Shown one piece after another: positions 35,001-46,083 of a stretch of DNA of 64,000 bases. The DNA comes from Basidiobolus meristosporus CBS 931.73 (Eukaryota; Basidiobolomycota; Basidiobolomycetes; Basidiobolales; Basidiobolaceae). Location of the stretch: contig MCFE01000030.1 in the NCBI GenBank assembly GCA_002104905.1, forward strand, positions 160,927 to 224,926, read 5' to 3'. The translations under genes and the position numbers were made by a program. Every line of letters starts with the position of its first letter. Position 1 is the first letter of the stretch. The notes under the pieces are model-generated. The model saw nothing but the letters and a program-made list of their open reading frames with translations. It had not been told where the DNA came from and searched no databases.

Positions 35001-36055
35001 CTTACTCTTCTCCTTCACAACTGCCACTTTAACACTATCTGCCCAGCCGATCAGCAACGTTTTCTCTGTTTTCCAACACAAATGGCAGCGGTAAAGGTCG
35101 GCACGCGGGCTTTGGGCCGGCCGATCAATATAAGTGATCCGTTGGTTTGATGTTGTGTCGTATATTTTGACGCCCTTGAGAATTGCCTGTTAGACACGAG
35201 CCATAGCCGCAAACCAAAAACCCCATATTTACAGTATCGTTAGCCCAGGCAATCAAGTCTCCTCGCCATTCCAGAGCATAGATCGGGCCTTCTCCACCAT
35301 GAATGATCGTATCCTTGTGACCTAACCAGCCTATTCGCACATTTCAAAAACCATTAATAAAGTGGCCTTCCAGCTTTGTTCAATAAATAGAGTACACCTT
35401 TCTGGTTCATGATGAGCTGCCCTGCCATTCCGCCAGAAACAAATTGTCGGGCGCTCTTTTTACTAAACTCCGGATCAAGAGCAATACATTTCACCGGTCG
35501 CATGTAATTGAACGCCGAGATCTCGTCGTTATAAAGCCCGGTGATCAAGACCTTGCCTATGATTGAAAACGTTAATGTCAGGGCTAGAAAGGGGGGTCAA
35601 TGGATTGAGGAAAATACCATCATCAGAAGCAGTGGCCACATATTCTTCGTGTTCGTCAATGCTTAAACTATTGATTGTAGCACTATGTGGACGAAACTTC
35701 TTGACTTCGTTGCCGTTAAAGTCCATAATGTGCACCATGCCCCAATGTGTGCCCAAAACCTGAGGGTGTCAATATTCCGGTTGGCAAAAGCTAAGTCAAA
35801 GTGCCCAGAGAAAAGCCCAAATTCAAAAGGAAAAGAACCCACCATAAATCTCTCTGATATCTTCATAATGCTCACAGTGTCTTTGGTGAAGATTTCAGAA
35901 ACGTCAGCACCAATCCGTTGGTACTTCAGTTTTGGCTCTTCATCATCATCGTACTCCTCACTGTATTCAGAATATTCCTCGCTGATGTAAGAGGAGTTTT
36001 CAGAAAGCTGCTCCTCCTCTTGGGCGGGGCTCAGCTCATTTTCCGAGGCACTCAT
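32011..36055 (-). CDS. VPS41: VPS41, HOPS complex subunit with C-terminal RING
   Basis: Twenty exons join in phase over the whole length, giving 955 residues. Boundaries run 36055-35843, 35759-35618, 35556-35398, 35321-35233, 35186-34951, 34889-34763, 34703-34592, 34534-34310, 34247-34144, 34081-33989, 33927-33800, 33735-33474, 33414-33304, 33246-33169, 33107-32988, 32933-32858, 32789-32653, 32584-32485, 32423-32379 and 32321-32011. The N-terminus is acidic (EEYSEYSEEYDDDEEP), followed by the WD40/beta-propeller (VLGTHWGMVHIMDFNGN, YVATASDDG) and a clathrin heavy-chain repeat region (NRQLDKALEYYLRL, AYAVCEQRDLVPEMVFILG). It ends in a RING-H2 (ICSTC, CGHAYHESC, CPTC). VPS41 binds Ypt7/Rab7 and tethers membranes at the vacuole. 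Introns are 46-83 bp. No disabling change was found. Confidence 0.95.
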
Positions 36056-38759
36056 ATCTTCGATTCTTTGACTAGTCGTGAATACTCAAGTGGCTAATGA
36101 ATCCACTCACTATGCTATAGCTCAAAAATCCGAGCGAATTCCAAAGTCAGGGATGATGAACCACATGACGTCGTCTAGCACAAATACCACCGGCATTCTT
36201 GATTAATTTAATCATTTTGGATATCGGAAGGTTAGCATGTAGATGACATTGATATCACAACATGGAGAGCTTGACATCACGGATATAACCCAAACCTAAC
36301 TCTGCATTGAGGCCCGATTAGACAATACGCAGACATATGTGATGAGGTTGCCACTACAATTCCTCCGACTCAGGCTACGACAATCGTTCTGATTCTAGGA
36401 TCGGTAGATGACAACTCGTACCACTCTTCAACCCACCGCCTGACCGAAGATCATTGAGCATATCACCGGGCTTTGCCGGGGGCCTAAATTCTTGCCTATG
36501 ATCAGACCCGCTTCGACCTATGGTTGATAGAAAGCATGGCCCGCTCACCCACCACAATTTTCAGCGCTAAATATGCTGGAGTACTTGACCAACGCACTCC
36601 AATAAAATTTCGGTGTTAAGGTCATCGAGAGATTTCACTAAACTTATTGCAGTGTAATGGGTGTTACGTTCGGAATCAAGTAACTGCCATAAAAAAGCTA
36701 ACCCCCATCCCCATCGCCAATGGGGGAACCTCGATACACTTGCAATAAATCTCGTCAAGGATGATCTATCTAACATGCTGATGGTAGAAGCCTTGCTGTT
36801 CTGATGTGGAAAGATGATATATGCATGGCAATGACACTGATATTATGTGCGACGGAGGTTGCTGATTGATGGAGCTGTGTGTGGTTCGGCGGTAATAAGG
36901 CACTAATGCGATTTCCAAATATAACACACCAGTCACATATGGAAATCCTCAGGTACCCTAGCAACCACTGTTCATGGCTTGTGGAGCCGAGCCTTGTACT
37001 CCGAATGTGATGGTGTGCCTATGGCTCGCAGAAACTTCTGACCGCTGAGGTGGATGCTAGCATGAGGCTCTATTGGACGCACCAAGCGCCAAAAGGTGGT
37101 CATGCTGCAGTTCGGTCGCTTGGGAACTCAATAGCAATCGGGATATGCCAGTGATTGCCTTGTCAAGGTGGCGATGAGATATCACCAACTCAATCAATAA
37201 ACATCCCCGTAGCTGTTGAATGATTGGATTGTGTGAAATTAAATAAACTAGCACGCTCCCGGCGCCGACACAATATTCATCTCTCCATTCCCAGTAATAG
37301 AAATCGGATCCTCGCCTCAGCGATGCTTTATCTAAATCATCTCATTTGCCCAATGTGATCACGAACATCACCAGGACATATCACTTGGCCAACAATCCAA
37401 GGCGGACTCCACATCCTCTGCATTGATGTCATTCCAAACCGCATCTCGCTAGCGGCCGTGGATCGATCTTCCTAGTTAGAAATCTGGGTACAGCCCCTGT
37501 TTCCTCCGCCGATTTAATGAGCAGCGTGATCCCAGAGGTTCCAGTTCGCACCAAACACTCTGTTGCGGCCATGGCCTCTTTCGGCGGTTCATGTCCGATC
37601 GGTGCGGCTCTCCAATCACCTCCATGATCCCATGGGGGTGGAGAGCACGCTTATATAGCTGTTTTGAGCGTATACGGTGGCCCTGAGGAATGCATGCATT
37701 CGTGGTCGCGATCAAGTGTATCTCTATTGCCAGTTTTTGCTGCTCGAGGGAATTCTAGAACATAGCTGCGTACTTCAAATCACACCCGGTCTTCGACAGC
37801 TATTCGAGTGTGGCCCAAATAAATATATACGTCTACATGCATTTGCAATCGACAAGCGACATGGGTTGCCGTCTACTTGGGGCTCGGTGGGCCCTCTGAG
37901 CCTTCACCGTGGCGGGTGGCGTTGGGGTCGTTCGAATTCATGCTGGAATTTCTCGTCTTCTGAGAAGCGGATCCATGATTCGAATGGTGCGTCTGAGATC
38001 TAGCATGAATTCAGTCAAGCATACTTCATTAAGGGTTCCTTAATAGAGTTCTTAGCGTTCCATCTCCTGCTTCCCAAGATTAACAGTAATTATTTTGTAA
38101 TCATAAGTAATTAATTAAGTGCGTACAGCAGGTACATAAATAGTGGACGGTTGCTAGATTTGGAAAGCGTAGTTAAAGGCAGTGATACTAAATACCTGAA
38201 AACGGTAGTGAGCCAATATTCTGCAGGCTAAGTGGGAGAGGCGAGCGCAAAAACCAGTATTGAAGAGACCCTGAAGGCTGTTTCCAGCACCACTGGCTCC
38301 TATCATTTGCTATTAGCAGATTAAAGAGCATGCATGTCCGGACCGGGTTTTCTCGAGTTTTAAGAATGATATCATGTTGACAAACCCTTAATAAATACTC
38401 TGGTGCGCTCCAAATGCTCCTATTCCGTTTTTTCTCCTCATTCGTTCTTCCGTTCTATTTGGCTCTTTTCTACCCTCACAGCTACTGGCCCTCGAATCTT
38501 ATTAATTGTCTTTGACTTGACCTCACCTCTACTCTAAAATATTATACCCATTCTAATCAACTTATTCTCGTCTTAATTATTCTTTAAACTACAACCTGCT
38601 TGTCTCTCACTGGACGCGAAACACAAGACATATTCCTTTCATCCAATCCTTGCTAATCCATATCAGCGCTTTGCGAGCATTCTCACTAGTTGTAAACCTG
38701 GACATCCAAGTGTCTATTTCGCTATCACTCGAGTCTCTTCTAGTAGTTTATTAAATCCT
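36056..38759. other. 2.7-kb gene-poor stretch
   Basis: Short frames on both strands have no recognised domain. The right 300 bp before the Myb gene is strongly pyrimidine-rich (CTTTTCTACCCTCAC, TCTTAATTATTC), as in fungal promoters. The left end holds the VPS41 promoter. Confidence 0.4.
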
Positions 38760-40656
38760 ATGAGTCTTACCTCAATCGATCCAAAAGCAGTACAGCCTCC
38801 GAGCTTATTCTTATCTCTCTCAGGTTGTTACAGCATTTACCTGCCCTTTTCCTACCGAGCATAGATTTACGTTTCCTTCCGTATTACTTCGTATTCCACA
38901 GACCTGAAAAATTCTGAGAAATCTGGACTACACCGAGATGACCTGGCGTTCGATCGCCACGACGACGTTTCAAACAAGGTACTTGATTTATTTCGCTATG
39001 TGCAGTGATAACCAAGTTGTGTACAACCCTCGGTATCAATGTTTCCACTGCCTCCAACTCATGCGCCTTTTTTTTGCTTTTTTGAATTTCTCTTGATTTT
39101 GTTTGTCACCAATGGACTTCATATGACTTTTTTCCGGTGAAGCCAAATCAATTCTTCCAAGAGACTGATCACACGGACCCAAGCCAGTATCTACATGACC
39201 TGGATGACGATTCTTACGAGGTAACTGAAGCTTCAAAGTTACTGGCATCATTTCGGCGTTGTCCAATGCACGAGTGTTACCTGGACACAACTCTTAGGGA
39301 ATGGTTGGTTGGGTTAGCGACTAGTGTATTTTGGCCATACTCTCGGAAGCCTGCCTTTTACCCCCGTTTCAAAAGGGTTAAACTGGTTATTGAAAAATTG
39401 TGTAGTTGAAAGAAACCGACGAAGAACTTCTAAATGCTCAAAACACCGTTCAAAGCCAACATACGCTGGTAAGAGAGATTTAGGGACCCATAAATGGATT
39501 GGCCAAGTAAATGACTCTTCCGCCGATAGATCACAGTAACCAGTGCCCAGCTTGTAAGCAAAGAGCAGGAGTTTGCTACTGCCCAGCATGAGTGGAGGAA
39601 AAAGGTACTAATCTCATGACTGAGTTGTTTAACAAGCTCAGGAGGCGTCTATTTGGGACTTTGATCTGCTGGGTATACTTGACTAACCTATCTTGTCTAG
39701 CTAATTCAAGCCCAAGCCGATATTGCCGCGAAGGATGTACAAATCAAGGAGCTTGAGAGACAGGTGAGATGAACCTCATTTTCTCGTCCAAACGTGACGG
39801 CTTACTTATCTTTGTTTAGCTGGCGGATGCGTACGCACAGCTAGCCATGGCTACTGGCAAGTCAATGATGCAAATTCTACGTAGTTCAGAAAACCTTGTC
39901 CATTCACCCCCTGAGCGTAGAAACAAACGTTCTCGGACAGTAAGTAGCATAGTGTCCATTATAAGCTATCAAAGTCGTCCACCACCCGCAAAGTAATCCT
40001 AACTGAAGACAACGCAGGAATCGCTCTCTCCACACCTTTCCAACAAAAGCAGCAAAACTGTATCGCCCTCTGATGCTCGGTCGCCTAGTCTATCTAGCTC
40101 ACCAGTCCAAGGAAAGCAGTCCAGTTACATCAAGTGGACCCCTGAGGAGGACGAGCTACTCAAGGCGGCTGTAGCATTGCATGGAACCCATAAATGGTCG
40201 GTTATTGCCACGCATGTGCCAAACCGAACACCTATGCAATGCTCAGCTAGATGGCTTGGTGCACTGAACACAACAATTCATAAAGGACGTTGGACTCCAG
40301 AAGAAGATAAGCTGCTCAGTGCGGCAGTGGCCGAATACATACCAGAGGGAACCGGAGGGGACCATGCCACTGCCACCGTTCCATGGAACAAGATAGCCTC
40401 GAATATTCCCAACCGCACGGGGATTCAGTGCCAAGCCAGATGGTCGGAGGCTTTAGATCCAACTGTTCGTAAAGGCCGGTGGACTCCGGAGGAAGATGAG
40501 CAGCTCAAAGATGGGGTAAGAAAATACGGCAGGTGCTGGATTCGTATTGCCCAAGGGATCTCTGGTAGAACTCAACGTCAATGTCGAACTCGGTGGGTTC
40601 AGGTGAAGGAGAAGGCCGGCTTGGATTGTCTCGACGACTTTGAGGACGACGCCTAG
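38760..40656 (+). CDS. coiled-coil protein with three Myb/SANT repeats
   Basis: Eight exons join in phase: 38760-38823, 38902-38978, 39143-39220, 39406-39468, 39566-39604, 39701-39763, 39820-39939 and 40018-40656, giving 380 residues. The start ATG at 38760 opens MSLTSIDPKAVQPP. Residues about 70-150 form a coiled coil (LKETDEELLNAQ...DVQIKELERQLADAYAQLA). A basic PPERRNKRSR patch follows, a likely nuclear signal. Three consecutive Myb repeats fill the C-terminal half, beginning YIKWTPEEDELLKAA, HKGRWTPEEDKLLSAA and RKGRWTPEEDEQLKDG, each with its downstream W...ARW/TRW helix. The second repeat carries a 10-15-residue insertion (EYIPEGTGGDHATATV). This is probably a sequence-specific DNA-binding regulator. 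It is too short for CDC5 or REB1-type proteins; the nearest type is a small c-Myb/SNAPC4-like fungal factor. Confidence 0.85.
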
Positions 40657-41936
40657 AAGCGAGGATCTTTGTGAACTTTTGGGTAGGCACGCTACGTTTT
40701 GTTTGCAAATGCAATTTGTCAATTGACGCATTCTGGCAATTTACTTCACACACTACCAACTTCATTCCTTAGTCTTTTGTATGGTTTAGATTTATTTCAG
40801 TAGTTCACACATTCCCATCTTTCAATAATTCCCGAATCAATCCTCCCTTTTACTACACTTAATTACTAATTTTCACTGGATTTATCGCTCACTTAGTACA
40901 CTGGTTAACTTACACATCCATCCCTTTATTAAGATTTAGTTTAATTTGAATTTTGTCCCTAACCTGCTTTTCATCTCATCCATTGGCTCGGCCAGCTGTG
41001 GCAATGCATGTCCTCCACTGCTGCTAGAGCCGTTCTCATCCCACCTTTCTTGCTCCTTCGAGATTAATTTCGCTTCACCTCACATCATATTTGTGGCCGA
41101 TTTTTGAAACCAATTTATTCACTAAAGAGTGGGGAGAGAAATTCGCGCATTGTGACTCCAAAACGAGCGATTGTTAACCTGTGACTGAACGAGTTGTGTT
41201 CCCGCACAGGGTGGCTGAGAACATCCGCAGTTGCTGATGGCTTGCTATGTTTCGAACTTGGCTACGAGGTAAGTGTGGGAAAGCTCCCTTGCTGCTGTTC
41301 CCTATTAGTGTAGTATGAATCAGCGGTTTATAAAGCTACCTGAAAGCCATGGCATCAACGCCCAGACTCACCAAAAGTGCCAGGAACCGAGCCAGTCCCG
41401 AGGCGTACCTGTATAGACACTAGTCCTCGCCTTGATTTTGTGAAATGGTTCCCAGGATGATCCGATGGTTCATATGGTTATGGCACTGATGGCTCCCTGC
41501 AATTATCAGCATGGTGCGCATTTCTGGTCGAGTGAATCGATATAGAAGCTGGATCAGAAAGGGCACTATCGGCTTTGCGTGCTGCTCCTGCGGTGGCACA
41601 CAGTCACCAGTGATAGCAAGTGCCTGCTAATGCCAAGGCTTCGTGGTCTCGTTGGCCGCCAAACGACGATCAATACCATCGAAGCCTACTTACAGACGCA
41701 TGTGCCCGATGACTGCTCGCCGACTGCATAGTCCCCGGCTGAGATCAGTGCAAGATGAAGCTGGAATGGTGCATTCTGTTTCTGATGAGATGGGTGCCTT
41801 GCACAAGCACTAGGGATTTTATTCGATGGAGGAGAGAACCTCGGATGATGTTATGCATTGTCACTAATATGAATGGAGTATACATTATTAAATGGTCTGA
41901 TCATTTGGTACAAATGTAGCATGAACTAGAGTGGAT
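40657..41936. other. intergenic between convergent genes
   Basis: A 1.3-kb gap between the Myb gene and the carnitine acetyltransferase gene. It is AT-rich at the left and GC-balanced at the right; no gene or RNA could be supported. Confidence 0.4.
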
Positions 41937-43878
41937 TTAGAGTTTTGGCTTGGATGCCTGCTTGGCAAGGTCCTCCTCGAAAACTTGCTTCATTTGTTCG
42001 GCAGATTCAGCCAACAAGTGGTTAAGGGTCTTGGATCCCAAGTGCATGCTGGTCACATTGAAGTGAATGGCGTTGTTCTTGATGATGTAGCCAATGCCGA
42101 AGCCATCGGGAACCACCTCGCCGAAGCCCCAGTTATCAAAATGCTCACTAGCAAGCTGTGAGGTCGAAAGCTTCCAATGAGTGGACTTGGTGTAGCCTTC
42201 ATCAGTGAAGATGCTAGGCTTAGGCTCATCAGGGCGCAGGCTAAGTCGGAGTCCAAAGAGGTGACGATCAACGCCCTGTCCTTCCGCAGCAGCTCCTAGA
42301 TACTTGACGTGACCGTCCATGGCAGATCTTGCCAATGCAACCTTTTGATCATTAGGAGCATCGACGTCTTCCATGGCCTTGACAAAGGCAACCGATTCGT
42401 TGGAGACAGTACGGCCGGTTTCTGTACGGCCATGTTCAAACTTACGGGTGGTGGCAGCTTCATAGGTTGCGCCACTGGTGCCATACATTTTGTAGTAGGC
42501 AAGTTGGATGATCATCTGGACAAATGCATCAGGGCTAGAGCGGAACTTCTTGATCAGGTTCTTTCCATATCCGTGATAAGCAAGGGTGCTAAGCTCTTGC
42601 TTGCCCATTGTGTTGTCGAAGTTGGCTTCAGAAGCCTTGATGGTCTTCAAAACCTCGTCGTTGAGTGCGAATTTCAGCTGCTCGGGTGCCTGGAGCTCCG
42701 GTCTGACGGCTTCCGAACCATAGTTCACTGTATCCTTGGCGATGCTATTCAGGATGTAGTCGTTGAGGCGGGCATTAGGAGTACCGTCCATGCTAGAGTG
42801 CTCAGCTAGGAATCCGGCCTTTCCGTTCTCGAAAACGAAGAACTGAAGCGATTTGTCGAAGTATCTGTTGCGGCCATCACCGCCCCAGCAGGCCCAACTG
42901 TGCTCATCCCGCGTGACAGGAGCAGTGTCATCAAGGCAAAGAAGCAGAGTAGCGCTTTCGAGCTTCTCTAGTAGCTTCTCATTTTCTGGGGCCGATTTAA
43001 TCAGGAGATCACGTGCATCGGTCCAGGTATCACGGTTATCACAGGTCAGAACACCAAGAGCAGGCCCTTTCTCATTTCCGGCATCAGCAATGATTCTCTC
43101 TAACTGAGATTCAATCTCAGCAGCAGATAACTGCTGTCCATTGTGGAACATGTCAAGAATGTAGAACTTGTTCTTTCTTGCGACTGCAATGTGAGTGTTG
43201 GCGTTGGGGTCGAAGGTCACCTCATAATCAATGGGCTTCTTGGGAATTCTGCACGCATTGAACATATATTTGTAAGAATACATGCAGAATGGATAGGCTT
43301 TCGTTCTTTCAGGCTCAAGATCCCCAGTAATAACCTGCTGTCTGAATTCCATGGCGGCGGTCAAAATGCTGGCTGCTCTTTTGACTTGGCTCTTCCTACG
43401 AGGGTCGTCCTTGTAGGTGAAGAAGTAGCTGACATAGGGAACCAAAGGATCTCTGTATCCCATGTAGGCCAAATCGTTCCACCAATCCTCTAGCCAGTTT
43501 ACGCATTTTGGATCAGCAGCCTTGGCTTCCAAACGACGCTGAAGCTCTGCACCAACGCCAGACTTTTGAAACTCATCTACGGCAGCTTCGGTTTGGGCGT
43601 ACTTGGCATCGTCGAGCAATGGACGAACACTGCGAAGATACTTTGAGCATGTGTCGGCAAGAGCTGGGACGGGGAGTCTTGGCAACGACTTTTGAAACTG
43701 ATACATACGCGAGCTCTCGACACTCGCTGCTTGCTTAGCCTGAGCACCAAGAGTATAGAGACGCTATCAATGGGAAACAAGATCAATCAGTAATTGGATG
43801 GCTCCATGACAAACACAACATATATACTTTGTATTGAGGCTTGACAGCCTTGGCAATTATACTGCGAGCAGCGAACAT
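41937..43878 (-). CDS. CAT2: carnitine O-acetyltransferase
   Basis: Exon 1 (43878-43828) and exon 2 (43763-41937) join in phase through a 64-bp intron (GTATAT...GATAG), giving 625 residues. The first exon supplies a mitochondrial-type leader (MFAARSIIAKAVKPQYKRL, basic, no acidic residues), and the protein ends KPKL, a plausible weak PTS1. The choline/carnitine acyltransferase signature LPRLPVPALADTCSKYL starts near residue 45. The catalytic His lies in LAEHSSMDGTPNARLNDY. The family's WLEDWWNDLAYMGYRDPLV block is intact. The enzyme moves acetyl groups between CoA and carnitine so that peroxisomal and mitochondrial acetyl units can be exported. One gene with both signals matches yeast CAT2, which serves both organelles. 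Confidence 0.93.
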
Positions 43879-44545
43879 GGTATCCTCCTAAGAAACTGGG
43901 TAAAAGAGCAATAGGATAGAACCTTTATCAATTAGAACTTCGAACAAGACTACAGTTTTAAATATATCTGAGGTAGCACCAGATTTATTCGCATCTGAGT
44001 CTCTGAGATAAAGTCAGATTATCCGGCAAACTGTTGCAAGCCTCAAATTGCCTCCGTCAACGCTACCAAGTATTCTGCCATTCAATTGGTGAACAATTTT
44101 GTATTCAATATTTTAGGAATCTATATGAATTGAGCACATGAACGTCCCATCAGCAGATTTGATTATCTTGTAGCTCACATTTATGCAACGTCAACCTCTC
44201 CGGCCATCACTCTGCTTGATGTATGAATTACCGACATCAACTGTTTGTGTCGTCAACTCAAATGCTTTTAGTCACCTCAATCAAAGTCGATAGATTCAAA
44301 CCAATCAGCATTGCCCCAAGCAGCACCACTTGATTGGACCCCTCTGATCACATGATTAGTGGGAAGAGATAGTGCCGGATTCTGGGCCGAGCTGAATCAA
44401 GGAGCTGTTCCGTGCCATGTCGTGAGAAAAATACTTTCTGCTGTTTGGATCAAATCAACCCATTCATGGCATTTCCAATCAGCCTCTTGCTTCGCTTGAT
44501 CCATCAGTTTATCAATTGGAGTATATTTGCACGTTAATCGTAGAC
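43879..44545. other. divergent intergenic/promoter region
   Basis: A 667-bp gap between the divergently transcribed carnitine acetyltransferase and SET-MYND genes, so it must hold both promoters. It is AT-rich near 43950. No specific operator is recognised. Confidence 0.4.
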
Positions 44546-45994
44546 ATGACTCAGTGTGCATATATGTCTGCTGCAAGTTTTTCCAGTACAGCGGTCTCCC
44601 TATTCTACCAGAGAGCCGAGCAGCGTTACCTGTCAGGCTGCCCACAACTGGCAATTTATGATGTACTCAAGTGTCTGGAGCTAGCGCCCGAGGATAGTTG
44701 TTGGACCCACAAAGGTTTCCTGCTACTAAGAAACGTTTGTGTTGCGACAGGCTGGGAGCCCTCAGACATCGCCAACGTTCTCTCTTCCTCAACCGCGGAA
44801 AAATATATAAAATATCTTTCCGGCGAATATGCTCAGCGCTTCGCCACCATGAAGACTCCTGAAGCTATTTCGCATGATGAAGGGCTAGATTCAAATCAAG
44901 CCAACTCACTTGTGGATTCTATTACTGGGAGTGCTATATTACCTGTTACAAATTTCAAAGCTTCCAATTTTCAGCTTAAGCTGACCAGCCGTCCGAACAA
45001 TAGAAAAGACCCACGATATTATCAAAAGGTCATCTCGGAAAGTTGTAAGCTTAGAGGAGAGCCTCAGAAAATGAAGATTCACTACGAAGAAGATGGCTGT
45101 GGAAATCGTGTTGTTGCAACTCAAGCCATTCAACCGGGAGAAACTGTATACGTTGATCAGAGCCCTATCGTCTGGATATTAGAGGATATCTACAAAAGAA
45201 AATATTGCAGCAATTGTGTTAGTACACTTGGTAGAGATCGTGTTACTTGCCAAAGCGGATGCACTGGAATATATTATTGTGGAGCTGACTGCCGAGATGA
45301 GGCCTGGAACAGCCATCATAAGATCATATGTACTAGTAATAATTCACAAAAGGGCTATGCCCAATATGACCTGTCCCTCAATGCGCAACTCAGCGGTGAG
45401 CTTGCCGCCAGATGTTTAGCCAGCGATGATCCCAACCATCAACAGGAGCCTTTATCTTATTCAGGCCTTCCTTACCTATTTAGTCTGGGTGATGTGGACA
45501 CCTCGACTAGTTCGTACATTGAGGAAATTCATCGCTCTTTAGCGGGAACAACTGGCAAAGCGTGTATTTTATATTATCTTAGAGAATACATAAGCCTAGT
45601 AGAATTTCTTGAGCTTGATAGATTCCATGTGGCAGATGCCCTGCATAGTTTCGATTTTTCTTGGTTTGTGCATCTTCAACTTCTCATCGATCCTAATGTT
45701 TTCACTCTCTCTACCAAGAAAATAATTGAAGCAGGGGCCGGACTGTACACACTAGCAGCAATGGTGAATCACAGTTGTGAGTCTAATTCTAAATTCGAAA
45801 CCGACGGATTGAACGTCAAGATCTTATTGAGAAGTAACCGTAGTGCTGGAGTTGATGCTGGTGATGAGATTACAATCTTTTATTACCCGGTCACTAATCT
45901 GGACCTTCATACCAGAAGAAAGCATCTTGGCCCTATTTATGGGTTTACCTGCCAGTGCTCGAGATGTTTGAGAGAAGAAGCCTTATTAACTTAA
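44546..45994 (+). CDS. SET and MYND domain protein (SMYD-type methyltransferase)
   Basis: A single exon of 482 residues from the ATG at 44546 (MTQCAYMSAASFSS); the frame is open further left but without an ATG. An N-terminal TPR-like segment (FYQRAEQRYLSGCPQLAIYDVLKCLELAP) precedes the first part of the SET domain (NRVVATQAIQPGETVYVDQ). The MYND zinc finger inserted in SET follows (CSNC...CQSGC...YYCGADCRDEAWNSHHKIIC), then the SET core NHSCESNSK and GDEITIFYY, and a post-SET Cys cluster (FTCQCSRC). This order is the SMYD family layout. It probably methylates lysines on histone or non-histone proteins; the substrate is unknown. It is convergent with MSH5, with only 89 bp between stop codons. 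Confidence 0.9.
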   Translation: MTQCAYMSAASFSSTAVSLFYQRAEQRYLSGCPQLAIYDVLKCLELAPEDSCWTHKGFLLLRNVCVATGWEPSDIANVLSSSTAEKYIKYLSGEYAQRFATMKTPEAISHDEGLDSNQANSLVDSITGSAILPVTNFKASNFQLKLTSRPNNRKDPRYYQKVISESCKLRGEPQKMKIHYEEDGCGNRVVATQAIQPGETVYVDQSPIVWILEDIYKRKYCSNCVSTLGRDRVTCQSGCTGIYYCGADCRDEAWNSHHKIICTSNNSQKGYAQYDLSLNAQLSGELAARCLASDDPNHQQEPLSYSGLPYLFSLGDVDTSTSSYIEEIHRSLAGTTGKACILYYLREYISLVEFLELDRFHVADALHSFDFSWFVHLQLLIDPNVFTLSTKKIIEAGAGLYTLAAMVNHSCESNSKFETDGLNVKILLRSNRSAGVDAGDEITIFYYPVTNLDLHTRRKHLGPIYGFTCQCSRCLREEALLT

Positions 45995-46083
45995 GGATTG
46001 AGCTAGTCTTGATATGTTCTTCATCATTCAATAAACATGATTGTTATAAGAAATCATTGTGTATATGCAAAATGATATTTGCA

